DNA of 46,700 nucleotides from Thermodesulfobacteriaceae bacterium UBA6232 (GCA_002441555.1 DJWK01000018.1:19808-66507), one strand, 5' to 3'. Shown: positions 31,503-40,921, counted from the stretch's first letter. Numbers and translations: made by a program. Notes: generated by a model from the letters alone, not told the origin.

Positions 31503-32825
31503 CTAACCAAAAACCCTTGAAAAAATATGGTCCACCTTTGAAAGGTAATTTTTTAAATCAAAAAGGGCTTCAATCTCCCCTTTTGTGAGATATTTTTTAA
31601 CTCGTTCATCCTGAAGGAGAAGCTCTTTAAATTGAAGGTTTTCATCTTTCCAGACCTTCATGGCATTCTCCTGAACAATCAGGTAAGCCTCCTCCCTTGT
31701 TAGACCTTTTTCAACCAAAGCAAGGAGAGCCTGTTGAGAAAAGATAAGCCCTCTCAGTAAATTGAGATTTTTTTGCATGCGCTCTGGATAAACCTGAAGA
31801 TTTTTTATCACATAATTGAGTCTCACTAAGGCAAAATCTGTAAGGGTTGTGGCTGAGGGAACAATCATTCTTTCAGCCGAGGAGTGGCTGATATCCCTTT
31901 CATGCCAAAGAACCACGTTTTCAAGGGCGGGAATTACATAGGCCCTTATGGTTCTTGCAAGGCCGCAGAGATTTTCTGTCAAAATGGGATTTCTCTTGTG
32001 AGGCATGGCAGAAGAGCCTTTTTGGCCAGCATGAAAGGGCTCTTCAACTTCAAGGACTTCTGTTCTCTGAAGATGCCTTATTTCAGTGGCTATCTTTTCA
32101 ATGGAGCTTGCAAGAATTCCAAGAGCGCACATATACTCAGCATAACGATCCCTTTGCACAATCTGGTTTGAAATAGGTTCAGGTTTTAGCCCGAGCCTTT
32201 CACAGGTATAAGCCTCAACCTCTGGTGGAAGATGGGCAAAGGTTCCCACAGCTCCAGAGATTTTTCCGTAAGAAATATTTTCTTTTGCCCGAAGGAGTCT
32301 TTCCCTGTTTCTTTTCATTTCTTCATAAAAAAGGGCCATCTTAAGCCCAAAGGTTATGGGCTCAGCATGAATGCCATGGGTTCTTCCAATCATGGGAGAA
32401 TCTTTATACTGAAAGGCTTTCTCTTTTAGGCTTTCAAGAAGAATCTCCAGGTCCTCAATAATAATTTCCATGGCCTTTTTCATGCGATAGGCCATGGCGG
32501 TATCAAGCATATCAGAGGAGGTCATCCCAAGGTGAAGATATCTTGCAGAGGGGCCTGCAATTTCGGAAAGATGGGTAAGAAAGGCAATAACATCATGGCG
32601 GGTTTCCCTTTCAATTTCTTCAACCCTCTTAACATTCTCAGCAGTAAAGCCCTTTTCCATATAGGGAGTTAATTTTTCTTTGAGTATTTGATAATCCCTT
32701 TCTGGCACCTTACCAAGTTTATACCAGGCCTCCATAGCATAAAATTCAACAAGAAGCCAGACTCTGAGTTTTTCTTCTTCACTCCAAAGCTTTGCCATAA
32801 TAGGCCTTGTATAGCGGGGAATCAT
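31503..32825 (-). CDS. purB: Adenylosuccinate lyase
   Basis: A 440-residue fumarase/aspartase superfamily enzyme acting twice in purine synthesis. GSSAMPHKRNP is the signature loop with the catalytic Ser, TSSDMLDTAMAYR and GRTHGIHAEPITFG are the other active-site regions. Followed by the Nudix gene. Confidence 0.96.
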   Translation of the reverse strand: MIPRYTRPIMAKLWSEEEKLRVWLLVEFYAMEAWYKLGKVPERDYQILKEKLTPYMEKGFTAENVKRVEEIERETRHDVIAFLTHLSEIAGPSARYLHLGMTSSDMLDTAMAYRMKKAMEIIIEDLEILLESLKEKAFQYKDSPMIGRTHGIHAEPITFGLKMALFYEEMKRNRERLLRAKENISYGKISGAVGTFAHLPPEVEAYTCERLGLKPEPISNQIVQRDRYAEYMCALGILASSIEKIATEIRHLQRTEVLEVEEPFHAGQKGSSAMPHKRNPILTENLCGLARTIRAYVIPALENVVLWHERDISHSSAERMIVPSATTLTDFALVRLNYVIKNLQVYPERMQKNLNLLRGLIFSQQALLALVEKGLTREEAYLIVQENAMKVWKDENLQFKELLLQDERVKKYLTKGEIEALFDLKNYLSKVDHIFSRVFG

Positions 32826-32900
32826 GCTCTTCCTCCTTTCTTAAAATTTTTTCCTATTTTAACAAAGCTTTTTTCATTCTCAAAATTTTTCTCTTTTTGG

Positions 32901-32988
32901 TTGAAAAAGATAGGCTGAGAAAACTATATTTAAAATTTCTTTTTCACAATTATAATAATTTTTAAAAACTTGAAAAATAACTCGCGAG
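32901..32988 (+). promoter_or_regulatory. Possible promoter and palindrome upstream of the sensor kinase
   Basis: TTGAAA (32901-32906), 18-nt spacer and TATATT (32925-32930), with a second TATAAT at 32951-32956. The palindrome CTCGCGAG (32981-32988) stands out as GC-rich in a very AT-rich leader and could be an operator. Confidence 0.35.
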
Positions 32989-33044
32989 ATAGATAAGTAA
33001 ATTGTAAAAAATGAAACAATTAAAAAAGATAGGTATAAGACAAA

Positions 33045-34589
33045 ATGACCATTAAAAAAAGAGTTACTTTTCTTTATATAATTAGCTCTGGGTTTATTTT
33101 TCTTTTGATTTTAATAAATTTTTACTTTTTCAATATTCTTAAAAAAGAAATTTATAATCTTGAATTAACGGATACCTTACGCACAAAGGCCTTACAGTTA
33201 AGAAGATATGAAAAAAATATCTTTTTAAGGTTTGATTCTTCTTCAGAAGAGGATTATAAGAAGGTTCTTCAATATATGAATGAGCTGGAAAAGACAATTA
33301 ATGAACTTTATAAAAGTGGTTATAAATACAAAGAAACATCTCAGTTAAAGAAAACCCTTTTGCTTTATAAGCAGATCTTTTTTGAACTCGAAAATCTTTC
33401 AAAGGATGTAGATGAAAAAATAAAAAACTCTTTTAAAAGTAATCCAGAACTTTTGACCTTGTTAAGAAGTGTTATTCTTTCTCATCCTTCTGAGGTTGCA
33501 GATTTTCTAAAGAAACTCAAAATTTTAAAAGATAAAGATGAAGAAAATTTAACCAGGATGGAGGTCAATTTACTCACCTTGAGAGATTTAGGTGATAAGC
33601 TTATAAGACTTACCAAGGAACTTGACATTTTAACCAGAACTGAAATCGAAAAAAAACTTAGACTCTTAAAAATTATTCAGATTGTGGTTTTAGGATTTTT
33701 TACTGGCATTACTCTTATAGGAATTCTTCTTTTAACCCGTAGTATTATGCAAAGATGTAAAATTCTTAGTATGCTAATTGAGGATACCGCAAAAGGTAAA
33801 TTTAAAAAATACAAACTTTTCAATATTTCCGATGAATTAGATCTTCTTATTTATAAATTTACCATTATGGAAGAAAAGTTAAAGGAGCGCGAAGAATTAC
33901 TCGAAAAACAAAGAGAAGAGCTTTATCAGATGAAAAAGATGGCAGCACTCGGAAGACTTTTAACCAAAATATCCCATGAATTTAATAATCCTGTTAATAA
34001 CCTTTTTCTTGCTCTTAAATCTTTGGAAATGGAGCTATCACCCGAAGAGAAAGAAAAACTTAAAGAGTATTTAGAGGACTTTAATAATGAAATTCATCGA
34101 TTAAGAAAGACAATTGATCGGTTTTTGATATACTCCAAAAAAAGACCACTTAATAAAATCTCCCTTTCTCTTAACGAGCTTCTTCATAAGATGTGGGACA
34201 CCTTTAAAAGGGACTATCCTTCACAAGAAGTTTACTTAGAAATAAACTCCTCTGAAGATTTCGTAATAAAAGGAGATCAGGTGCTCTTGGAAAGTGCTTT
34301 TATAAACCTCTTCAAAAATGCCTATGAAGCAATGAATGGAAAGGGAAAAATTACAATTACAATCACCTCAAAAAATGAGGCAGTTCATATAGAAATAAAA
34401 GATACCGGAAAAGGCATCCCTGAGGAGATTCAAGATCAGATTTTTGAACCCTTCTTTAGTACAAAACCAAATGGAATTGGTATAGGTCTTTCCTTAGCGA
34501 AGGAAATCTTTCAAAAACACGGAGGAGACCTTATATTAAAAGAAACCTCAAAAGAAGGAACCACTTTTGAAATAATTTTACCCCTTTAA
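33045..34589 (+). CDS. Membrane sensor histidine kinase
   Basis: A 514-residue sensor. Membrane helices at about residues 9-30 and 212-232 flank a helical, Lys/Glu-rich periplasmic domain. Cytoplasmic HAMP-like linker and coiled coil lead to the HisKA motif (LTKISHEFNNPVNN, phospho-His) and HATPase (NLFKNAYEAMNG, DTGKGIPEE, GIGIGLSLAKEI). It is followed 9 nt later by an NtrC-type regulator, its likely partner. The sensed signal may be a sulfur species, judging by the genes downstream (inference). Confidence 0.9.
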   Translation: MTIKKRVTFLYIISSGFIFLLILINFYFFNILKKEIYNLELTDTLRTKALQLRRYEKNIFLRFDSSSEEDYKKVLQYMNELEKTINELYKSGYKYKETSQLKKTLLLYKQIFFELENLSKDVDEKIKNSFKSNPELLTLLRSVILSHPSEVADFLKKLKILKDKDEENLTRMEVNLLTLRDLGDKLIRLTKELDILTRTEIEKKLRLLKIIQIVVLGFFTGITLIGILLLTRSIMQRCKILSMLIEDTAKGKFKKYKLFNISDELDLLIYKFTIMEEKLKEREELLEKQREELYQMKKMAALGRLLTKISHEFNNPVNNLFLALKSLEMELSPEEKEKLKEYLEDFNNEIHRLRKTIDRFLIYSKKRPLNKISLSLNELLHKMWDTFKRDYPSQEVYLEINSSEDFVIKGDQVLLESAFINLFKNAYEAMNGKGKITITITSKNEAVHIEIKDTGKGIPEEIQDQIFEPFFSTKPNGIGIGLSLAKEIFQKHGGDLILKETSKEGTTFEIILPL

Positions 34590-34598
34590 AATTAAGAA

Positions 34599-35951
34599 AT
34601 GACAAATATACATAAAAATTTTTTTATTCTTATTGTGGAAGACGAGGAGATATCTCTGAAATATCTTGCTCGCTTGTTAGAAAAAGAAGGATTTTATGTA
34701 GAGGGAGCCTCTACAGGAGAAGAAGCGCTGGATAAGGTAAAAAAAGGGTCCTATGATCTTGTTTTGCTCGATCTTCGCCTGCCTGATATTAATGGGCTTG
34801 AACTTCTTCCAGAAATAAAAAAATTAGATGAGGAAATAAATGTAATTATAATTACCGCCTACGGAAGTATTGAGAGCGCAGTATCAGCAATAAAAGCGGG
34901 AGCTTCAGATTATCTAACTAAGCCAATAGAGGTAGAGGAGCTTCTTTTAAAGATAAACAATATTTATGAGAAAAAACGTTTGCAAAGAGAAAATATAGCG
35001 CTCAAAACTTTTCAGGAGATTTCAGAAAGACCTCCTTTCATAGCTAAAAGTAAAGTTATGCAGGAAATTTTAAATGTTGTTGAAGATATCAAAAACACAG
35101 ATACTACCATACTTATTACAGGTGAGACAGGAACAGGAAAAACTGCCTTAGCCAAATATCTTCATTTTACAAGTAATAGAAAAGATAAACCCTTTATATC
35201 AATTAATTGCTCCCTTTATACAGAGGAATTACTTGCCAGTGAGCTTTTTGGATACGAAAAGGGTGCCTTTACAGGAGCTTTTAAATCAAAACCTGGACAT
35301 ATTGAACTTGCCCATGGAGGCACTCTATTTCTTGATGAAATCACCGAGATACCGGTTTCTCTTCAAGCTAAATTTCTCAAAATTCTTGAAGATAAAGAGA
35401 TTTTTCGATTAGGGGGAACTAAACCTATTAAAGTAGATGTCCGATTTATTGCGGCAACTAATAAAAACATTCACTCAGAAATTGAAAAAAGAAATTTCAG
35501 AAGAGATCTTTATTACCGTCTTTCAGTTATAGAAATAAATATACCACCTTTAAGAGAACGGAAAGAGGATATTCCACCGCTATCTGAGTTTTTTATTCAA
35601 AAATATAATAAAAAATTCAAAAAAAAAGTTAAAGGGTTCACCAAAGAGGCATGGGAGGTCTTAATGGAATATAATTTCCCTGGCAATGTCAGAGAACTTG
35701 AAAATATAATTGAGCGTTCTGTGCTTCTCTGCAAAGGTGAATATATCACCCCGGATCTCTTTCCCCAGACTCTTCAGCTTTCAAGTGTTTTAATTTTAAA
35801 CACCAAAGAAATAAAACCTTTAGAAGACATAACACGGGAATATGCAAGAAAGGTGCTTGAAATTTTTGGTGGTAACAAAACTAAAGCTGCTGAAGCCCTT
35901 GGTATATCAAGGACAAGTCTCTGGAGACTTTTAAAAGAAAATCTAAAATAA
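34599..35951 (+). CDS. NtrC-family sigma-54-dependent response regulator
   Basis: 450 residues in three domains: receiver (IVEDEEIS, phospho-Asp in LVLLDLRLPDING, Lys in LTKPIEV), AAA+ ATPase from about 145 to 370 (Walker A GETGTGKT, GAFTGAF loop that contacts sigma-54, Walker B GGTLFLDEI, arginine finger region FRRDLYYRL), and a Fis-type helix-turn-helix (NKTKAAEALGISRTSLWRLL). An inverted repeat and a -24/-12 promoter lie directly downstream, so it probably activates the next operon. Confidence 0.95.
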   Translation: MTNIHKNFFILIVEDEEISLKYLARLLEKEGFYVEGASTGEEALDKVKKGSYDLVLLDLRLPDINGLELLPEIKKLDEEINVIIITAYGSIESAVSAIKAGASDYLTKPIEVEELLLKINNIYEKKRLQRENIALKTFQEISERPPFIAKSKVMQEILNVVEDIKNTDTTILITGETGTGKTALAKYLHFTSNRKDKPFISINCSLYTEELLASELFGYEKGAFTGAFKSKPGHIELAHGGTLFLDEITEIPVSLQAKFLKILEDKEIFRLGGTKPIKVDVRFIAATNKNIHSEIEKRNFRRDLYYRLSVIEINIPPLRERKEDIPPLSEFFIQKYNKKFKKKVKGFTKEAWEVLMEYNFPGNVRELENIIERSVLLCKGEYITPDLFPQTLQLSSVLILNTKEIKPLEDITREYARKVLEIFGGNKTKAAEALGISRTSLWRLLKENLK

Positions 35952-35978
35952 TGTTCACATCTGTTTCAATTTTGAACA
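35952..35978. promoter_or_regulatory. Upstream activator site for the NtrC-type regulator
   Basis: TGTTCA and TGAACA form an inverted repeat with 15 nt between. It starts right after the regulator stop codon and about 55 nt upstream of the -24 element, a typical enhancer arrangement. Confidence 0.6.
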
Positions 35979-36030
35979 CTTCTTTTTAAGATTTATCTTC
36001 CAAAATACTTAAAAATTTAGCTTTGTGAGA

Positions 36031-36047
36031 TTGGCATAATATTTGTT
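36031..36047 (+). promoter_or_regulatory. Sigma-54 promoter of the TauE/Usp operon
   Basis: TTGGCAT and TTGTT with GG-N10-GT spacing match the -24/-12 consensus (TGGCA-N6-TTGC/T). Only about 30 nt separate it from the first gene. Confidence 0.7.
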
Positions 36048-36082
36048 AATATAAAAATCGACCCCAACCTTTGAGGTCCTCT

Positions 36083-36565
36083 ATGAGAAGAAAAAGTAAA
36101 ATTTTTATTCTGCTACAAGAAGGAGAAAACTTACTCCCCTATATTAGTTATCTAAAGGAGCTTCAAAATATTTTTAATAAAGAACTTGTATTTCTTGTTC
36201 TCAAAAAGGAAAAAATCATTTCTGATCTTATTGAAACTTACCTAATAGCCTGCAGCTTTGCTGAAGAAGGGGCCATCGATTATGCCGTGGATGAACTTAA
36301 AGGACTAACTTCTTATACAAAAAAATATGTTAACGAACTCATTAATCAACTGAAGGCTTTTTCTTTTGAAAATTTTGAAATCCTGATTGTTAATAAAGAG
36401 TTATTTAAAGAAATTAAAAAACTTATGGAAAAAGAATTCAAAATAGAACTTTTTGTTATTTCACCAGAAATTAATAAAGAATTTTTCTCAAGGCACAAAG
36501 GAATAAAAAGATTGGTTCAAGAATTTTCTGTGCCATTTATTACTCTTGTTCCTAAAACTTCATAA
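36083..36565 (+). CDS. Unknown cytosolic protein, perhaps Usp-like, first gene of the sigma-54 operon
   Basis: A 160-residue Lys/Glu/Phe-rich protein without membrane segments or Cys motifs beyond one Cys. Start at 36083 has TTGAGG upstream. Alternating strand/helix pattern and the ends FIFILLQEGENL and VPFITLVPK hint at a divergent universal stress fold, but nucleotide-binding Gly motifs are missing. It is the first gene of a cluster with TauE, TIGR02186 and two Usp genes. Confidence 0.65.
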   Translation: MRRKSKIFILLQEGENLLPYISYLKELQNIFNKELVFLVLKKEKIISDLIETYLIACSFAEEGAIDYAVDELKGLTSYTKKYVNELINQLKAFSFENFEILIVNKELFKEIKKLMEKEFKIELFVISPEINKEFFSRHKGIKRLVQEFSVPFITLVPKTS

Positions 36566-36578
36566 GGGAGGAGGGGGA

Positions 36579-37508
36579 ATGATAAATATTTATTTGCCTG
36601 TTGCCTTAACGAGTATCAATGTTTTTTTACCAGCCTTAGCTGGGTTCTCAGTAGGGATACTTTCTGGTCTTTTCGGAGTAGGAGGGGGCTGGCTTATGAC
36701 CCCTCTTTTGATGATGATGGGAATTAATCCCGTGGTTGCTGCTGGAACTGATGCCAATCAGATTGTAGCTGCCTCTGCATCAGGTTGTTATGCTCATTGG
36801 AGAAGAGGCAATGTAGATTTTAAACTGGGCTTTCATCTTTTAATAGGAAGCTTTTCTGGAGGGCTTCTTGGTGTTCAACTGGTCAAAATTCTAAGGGCTA
36901 TGGGAAATGCTGACATACTTATAAAACTTTGTTATGTTGTGATGTTAGGGATTATAGGAACTCTTATGTTTTTTGAAAGCTTGTCTGCTCTAAGAAAAAA
37001 AGACAATGAAAAACACCAACAAAAACCTTCTCAAAAAAATGGTGGATTTAAACAAACCTTAAAAAATTTGCCCCTTCAGACCTTTTATTCCAAAGCTCAG
37101 ATTCACCAATCCATAATAACTACCATTTCTCTTGGTTTTGTTGTAGGAATTCTTGCTGCCATCATGGGTGTTGGCGGCGGATTTTTAATGGTACCTGTTA
37201 TGGTTTATCTTCTTGATGTGCCAATGCATGTGGTCGTGGGAACAAGTCTGTTTATTGTTCTTTTTACCTGTGTTGAGGTTACCATTTTACAAGCAGTCAT
37301 GAATCACGCTGTAGATATTATCCTTGCCATACTCCTTCTTCTTGGATCAACTATAGGAGCTCAAATTGGTACCACCATTGGAGCAAAGTTAAAAGGAGAA
37401 CAATTAAGAATAATTTTGGCTTGTATTGTACTTTTAGTTACTATTAAAATGATCCTCGGCTTAACTCTTACTCCCTCTATCTTTATAGCTCCTAAAGGAG
37501 GTCATTAA
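36579..37508 (+). CDS. TauE/SafE (TSUP) family sulfur-compound transporter
   Basis: A 309-residue membrane protein with two homologous halves. Each half carries the family motif: GILSGLFGVGGGWLMTP near residue 25 and GILAAIMGVGGGFLMVP near 200. About 8 helices with a cytosolic Lys/Gln-rich linker between halves. TSUP proteins move sulfite, sulfoacetate, thiosulfate or other sulfur anions. ATG at 36579 is preceded by GGGAGGAGGGGG. One base separates it from the TIGR02186 gene. Confidence 0.92.
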   Translation: MINIYLPVALTSINVFLPALAGFSVGILSGLFGVGGGWLMTPLLMMMGINPVVAAGTDANQIVAASASGCYAHWRRGNVDFKLGFHLLIGSFSGGLLGVQLVKILRAMGNADILIKLCYVVMLGIIGTLMFFESLSALRKKDNEKHQQKPSQKNGGFKQTLKNLPLQTFYSKAQIHQSIITTISLGFVVGILAAIMGVGGGFLMVPVMVYLLDVPMHVVVGTSLFIVLFTCVEVTILQAVMNHAVDIILAILLLLGSTIGAQIGTTIGAKLKGEQLRIILACIVLLVTIKMILGLTLTPSIFIAPKGGH

Positions 37509-38258
37509 ATGAAGTGGATAAGTGGCATTTTTTTGATTATTTTACTTTTTAGTCTCCCCCTTTGGGCATCAGATAAACTTTCTCTTAACCCTAAGGATAT
37601 TAGAGTACATTTTTTCTACAAAGGGGAAAACTTAAAAATCTCAGCCCCTATCCTTTCATGCCAAGATGATTTTATAATAAAAATTGTCTCCCTTCAAAAG
37701 GAAGAAAGTACCTTCAAAACCATTGAAAAGGTGGGAGGACTTATCTGGATGAAGGTTAATGATATCCACTATAAAAATGTTCCTCTTTTTTATCATACTT
37801 ATAGTAATAAGCCTGTTGAAAAGATTCTTTCAAAGAATATTCTTGAAGAGAATAACCTTGGATTTACTATACTTGGTGAAAAAGCTGAGATTTTCCCTCT
37901 TAAAAATCCTTCAGAAAAAGAAAAGTTCTGGGGAGAATATTTAAAATATAAAAGAAAATATCATCTTTACGAAGAAAAAATCATCCCTTTTAGCTGTAAT
38001 GCTTCAAATTTAGAGACTAATATTTATTGGCCTTTTCAAGCCCCTCCTGGGGAATATCAGGTAGAGTTCTATGAAGTTTCCCATGGAAAAATTGTAAAAC
38101 AATTAAAGAATCATATAAAGGTTTTTCAGGTTGGCCTTGTTAAATTTTTAGCAGATTTTTCCAGAAATAGCCCCCTCATATACGGAATTTTTTCAGTGAT
38201 AATCGCTCTTATCTCAGGATTTTTGGTTGGTCTAATCTTCAAGAAAGGAGGTCACTAA
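37509..38258 (+). CDS. TIGR02186-family membrane-anchored periplasmic protein
   Basis: A 249-residue protein with signal peptide (GIFLIILLFSLPLWA), a beta-rich domain beginning with the RVHFFYKGENLKISAP strand, and one C-terminal membrane helix (IYGIFSVIIALISGFLVGLIF) before a basic tail. This architecture and its place next to TauE match TIGR02186, a family of unknown function commonly encoded beside TSUP sulfite exporters. Its TAA overlaps the following ATG. Confidence 0.8.
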   Translation: MKWISGIFLIILLFSLPLWASDKLSLNPKDIRVHFFYKGENLKISAPILSCQDDFIIKIVSLQKEESTFKTIEKVGGLIWMKVNDIHYKNVPLFYHTYSNKPVEKILSKNILEENNLGFTILGEKAEIFPLKNPSEKEKFWGEYLKYKRKYHLYEEKIIPFSCNASNLETNIYWPFQAPPGEYQVEFYEVSHGKIVKQLKNHIKVFQVGLVKFLADFSRNSPLIYGIFSVIIALISGFLVGLIFKKGGH

Positions 38259-39130
38259 TGTATGAGACTATTTTAGTTGCCTATGATGGTTCAGAATACA
38301 GCAAGGCTGGGCTTAAAGAAGCCTGTGCTTGGATTAAAAGACATGGCGGCACATTATATTTGGTACACATAATTTATTTTAACGAAGAAGAATTTTTACT
38401 CTTTCCTGAAATAAGAGACAAACGCTTTGAACACGGTAAAAAACTTTGTGAAAAAGCCAAGGAACAAATTTTAAAACATTTTGGAATAGAAGCCCAATGC
38501 ATTTTAAAAGAAGGGGATCCGGCAGAGGAAATTCTTCGCGAGGCAGAGAGATTGGACGCCAAACTTATTGTAACCGGAACCTATGGTAAAAAAGGTCTTC
38601 TAAAAAGACTAATTCTCGGAAGTGTAAGTACAGAACTTGCCTTAAATTCTCCTGTGGATGTTTTGGTGGTTAAAAAGCCCTGTGAAGAATGTAGGGGTGA
38701 GTATAGTTCCATACTTGTCCCTTATGACGATTCAGAGTCAAGCAGACTTGCCCTTAAAAAAGCCTTTAGATTTCATAAAGAATATGGCTCCTCTATTTAT
38801 GTTTGTTATATCCTTCCAAGATACCAAGAATTAATGGAATTCTACATAACTCCAACTATTAAAGAAAAAATGATTCTTGAGGGAAGAAAAATTCTGGCTT
38901 CTGCAGAAAATATGGCTAAAGAGGCTACTATTCCTATTGAATTAATAATGGATGAGGGAGCACCAGCTGAAAAAATAGTTGAAATTGCTGAACGAAAAAA
39001 AATTGAACTTGTTATTATTGGACCCTATGCGTGGAAAAGAACCATAGACAGAAAATTGATTGGAAGCACAACAGAAAAAATATTGCATTTAATAAACATT
39101 CCCGTTCTAATTACTAAAGAGGAGGTATAA
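38258..39130 (+). CDS. Tandem universal stress protein (two UspA domains)
   Basis: 290 residues with two Usp domains: VAYDGSEYSKAGLKEAC ... VTGTYGKKG-LKR-ILGSVS in the first, VPYDDSESSRLALKKAF ... GPYAWKRTIDRKLIGSTTEKI in the second. The first domain keeps the ATP-binding GxxGx9G(S/T) pattern; the second is degenerate. Coupled to the gene before. Such Usp pairs often occur in TSUP clusters; the role is presumed to be stress or ligand sensing. Confidence 0.9.
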   Translation: MYETILVAYDGSEYSKAGLKEACAWIKRHGGTLYLVHIIYFNEEEFLLFPEIRDKRFEHGKKLCEKAKEQILKHFGIEAQCILKEGDPAEEILREAERLDAKLIVTGTYGKKGLLKRLILGSVSTELALNSPVDVLVVKKPCEECRGEYSSILVPYDDSESSRLALKKAFRFHKEYGSSIYVCYILPRYQELMEFYITPTIKEKMILEGRKILASAENMAKEATIPIELIMDEGAPAEKIVEIAERKKIELVIIGPYAWKRTIDRKLIGSTTEKILHLINIPVLITKEEV

Positions 39131-39133
39131 GCC

Positions 39134-39562
39134 ATGGCTAAAAGCTTTAAAAAGATACTCATAATTTACAGAAATTCTCCAGAATTTTTAAGAGAAGGTT
39201 TTAGATTGGCCAAAAAGGAAGGGGCCTGGGTAGTAGTAGTGAAACCTGTGCCTTCCTATGAAGGAGAACTACATCTTACAGGAATCAAAAATATAGAAGA
39301 AGTCTTACAGGGATTTAAATTTAAAGAATACAGGAAAATAAAAGAATTAGCAGAAGAAGAAAGAGTTCTTGCAAAAATAAGAATTGAAGAAGTAGAAACA
39401 GAAGAGGAGATTTTGAAAATTGCTATAGAAGAAAATTGCGATCTTATTGTAGTTGAACCTAAAAAAACCTCTTTTCTTGAAAGACTTTTGCATTTTAAAG
39501 ATCGATTAATAGACCTTTTAATCAATCAAGCTCCTTGCCCATTATATATAGTTCGAAGTTAA
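39134..39562 (+). CDS. Divergent universal stress protein
   Basis: A 142-residue single Usp-like protein (KKILIIYRNSPEFLREGFRLA; C-terminal LINQAPCPLYIVR). The ATP-binding glycine loop is absent, so nucleotide binding is doubtful. Last gene of the sigma-54 operon, 3 nt after the tandem Usp. Confidence 0.75.
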   Translation: MAKSFKKILIIYRNSPEFLREGFRLAKKEGAWVVVVKPVPSYEGELHLTGIKNIEEVLQGFKFKEYRKIKELAEEERVLAKIRIEEVETEEEILKIAIEENCDLIVVEPKKTSFLERLLHFKDRLIDLLINQAPCPLYIVRS

Positions 39563-39651
39563 AAAATTTTATTTTTAACCTTTTCAAAAAATTATGTTTG
39601 TTCAATAATAAAAAACTTTTAAGTCAATTTAGCCATCAAGACTATAACTCT

Positions 39652-39770
39652 AAAGACCGAACTCCTTAGAGCTGTAAGAAGAAATTCTATAGAAGGGATT
39701 GAATTTCAGACAGTAAGGTCTTTCAATTCTTTAATAATTTGACCTTGTTTTTTTCGATTTTTTTTTTAAG
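39652..39770 (+). other. Structured gap between the Usp operon and malate dehydrogenase
   Basis: A nested inverted repeat: AAAGACC (39652-39658) with GGTCTTT (39717-39723) outside and AAATTC (39682-39687) with GAATTT (39701-39706) inside, followed by two long T-runs. It could be a terminator region, a small RNA or an mdh leader. No ORF is convincing between 39563 and 39817. Confidence 0.35.
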
Positions 39771-39817
39771 TTAAACACTTAAGAAGCCTTTAAGAAAATT
39801 AAAAAGGAGTTAAAACT

Positions 39818-40744
39818 ATGAAGCTTTCTATTATTGGGGCAGGGGCGGTTGGGACAAGTTGTGCCCATTGGGCTTTAGTTAAAAAAGTTGCTGAAGAAAT
39901 TGTGCTCTTTGATATTGTACCAGGGCTTGCTCAAGGGAAGGCCCTTGATATAGCCCAAAGTGCCCCACTTTATGGTTTTTCGGGAAAAATCTATGGAACA
40001 GAAGATTTTTCTTATCTCAAGGACAGTCAGGTAGTTATCATTACCGCTGGAAAACCGAGAACCCCAGGCATGTCAAGGGAAGATCTTCTTAACATTAATG
40101 GGGAAATTGTTAAATCCTGCTCCGAAAAAATAAAAACCTATGCCCCAGAAAGCATAGTTATTGTGGTTTCTAATCCCTTGGATGCCATGGTTTATGTGGC
40201 TTACAAAATTACGGGTTTCCCAAGAGAAAGGGTAATGGGAATGGCAGGAGTGCTTGATTCCGCAAGATACCGCTATTTTATAGCTGAGGCTCTAAGTGTC
40301 TCTCCAAGGGATGTTCAGGCCTTGGTTATGGGAATTCACGGGGATTTGATGATACCCCTTGTGAGATATGCCAATGTTAGTGGAATTCCTATAACAGAGC
40401 TTCTTTCTGAAGAAAAAATTGATGAAATAGTTAGACGCACCAAATTTGGAGGAGGTGAAATTGTAAGTCTTTTAAAAACAGGAAGTGCCTTTACCACCCC
40501 TGGGCTCTCTGCCATTGAAATGGCTGAAAGTATTCTTAGAGATGAAAAAAGGGTGCTTACCTGTTCGGTTCTCCTTGAGGGAGAATACGGAATTAGAGGG
40601 GTTTTCCTTGGGGTTCCAGTAATTCTTGGGAAAAGGGGAGTTGAAAAAATTATTGAAATTAAATTAACCCCTGAAGAAGAAGAGCAACTCAAAAAATGTG
40701 AGGAATCCTGTAGGGCTCTTATTGAGAGTCTCCCCAATTTATAA
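39818..40744 (+). CDS. mdh: Malate dehydrogenase
   Basis: A 308-residue LDH/MDH-superfamily enzyme. GAGAVGTSCA binds NAD, KPRTPGMSREDLL has the Arg (where lactate dehydrogenases have Gln) that selects a dicarboxylate substrate, VVVSNPLDAMVYV and VMGIHGDLMIPLVR provide catalytic Asp/His and substrate Arg. It interconverts malate and oxaloacetate. RBS AAAAAGGAG. Apparently monocistronic. Confidence 0.94.
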   Translation: MKLSIIGAGAVGTSCAHWALVKKVAEEIVLFDIVPGLAQGKALDIAQSAPLYGFSGKIYGTEDFSYLKDSQVVIITAGKPRTPGMSREDLLNINGEIVKSCSEKIKTYAPESIVIVVSNPLDAMVYVAYKITGFPRERVMGMAGVLDSARYRYFIAEALSVSPRDVQALVMGIHGDLMIPLVRYANVSGIPITELLSEEKIDEIVRRTKFGGGEIVSLLKTGSAFTTPGLSAIEMAESILRDEKRVLTCSVLLEGEYGIRGVFLGVPVILGKRGVEKIIEIKLTPEEEEQLKKCEESCRALIESLPNL

Positions 40745-40759
40745 ACTCAAAAAATAGCT

Positions 40760-40775
40760 GCAAGCCTTTGCTTGC
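40760..40775 (+). other. Hairpin after mdh
   Basis: GCAAGC and GCTTGC pair perfectly around CTTT 16 nt beyond the mdh stop. There is no T-run on the plus strand, so it is at best an imperfect terminator or a 3'-end stabilising stem. Confidence 0.35.
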
Positions 40776-40895
40776 ACGAATAAATTTAATTTGTGGCTAA
40801 CATTTTCATTTAGTTTTTTAGAGATATTTTTCACAGGCTAAAGCCAGCTACTACCTACAGACTCAGACTTCCCTTTAAATTTTAAAAAAATCTGG

Positions 40896-40901
40896 TATAA
40901 T
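40896..40901 (+). promoter_or_regulatory. Extended -10 promoter for carD
   Basis: TGG directly before TATAAT gives an extended -10; no good -35 is visible. The start would fall only about 15 nt upstream of the carD ATG, and GGTGAAGGAG lies in that leader. Confidence 0.5.
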
Positions 40902-40921
40902 TCTAAATTAGGTGAAGGAGA

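Noticed and set aside
39685..39735. Single CRISPR-like repeats (GGGATTGAAT, TTTCAATTC) near mdh
   Set aside because: Only two short dissimilar matches in opposite directions, no regular spacing and no cas genes.
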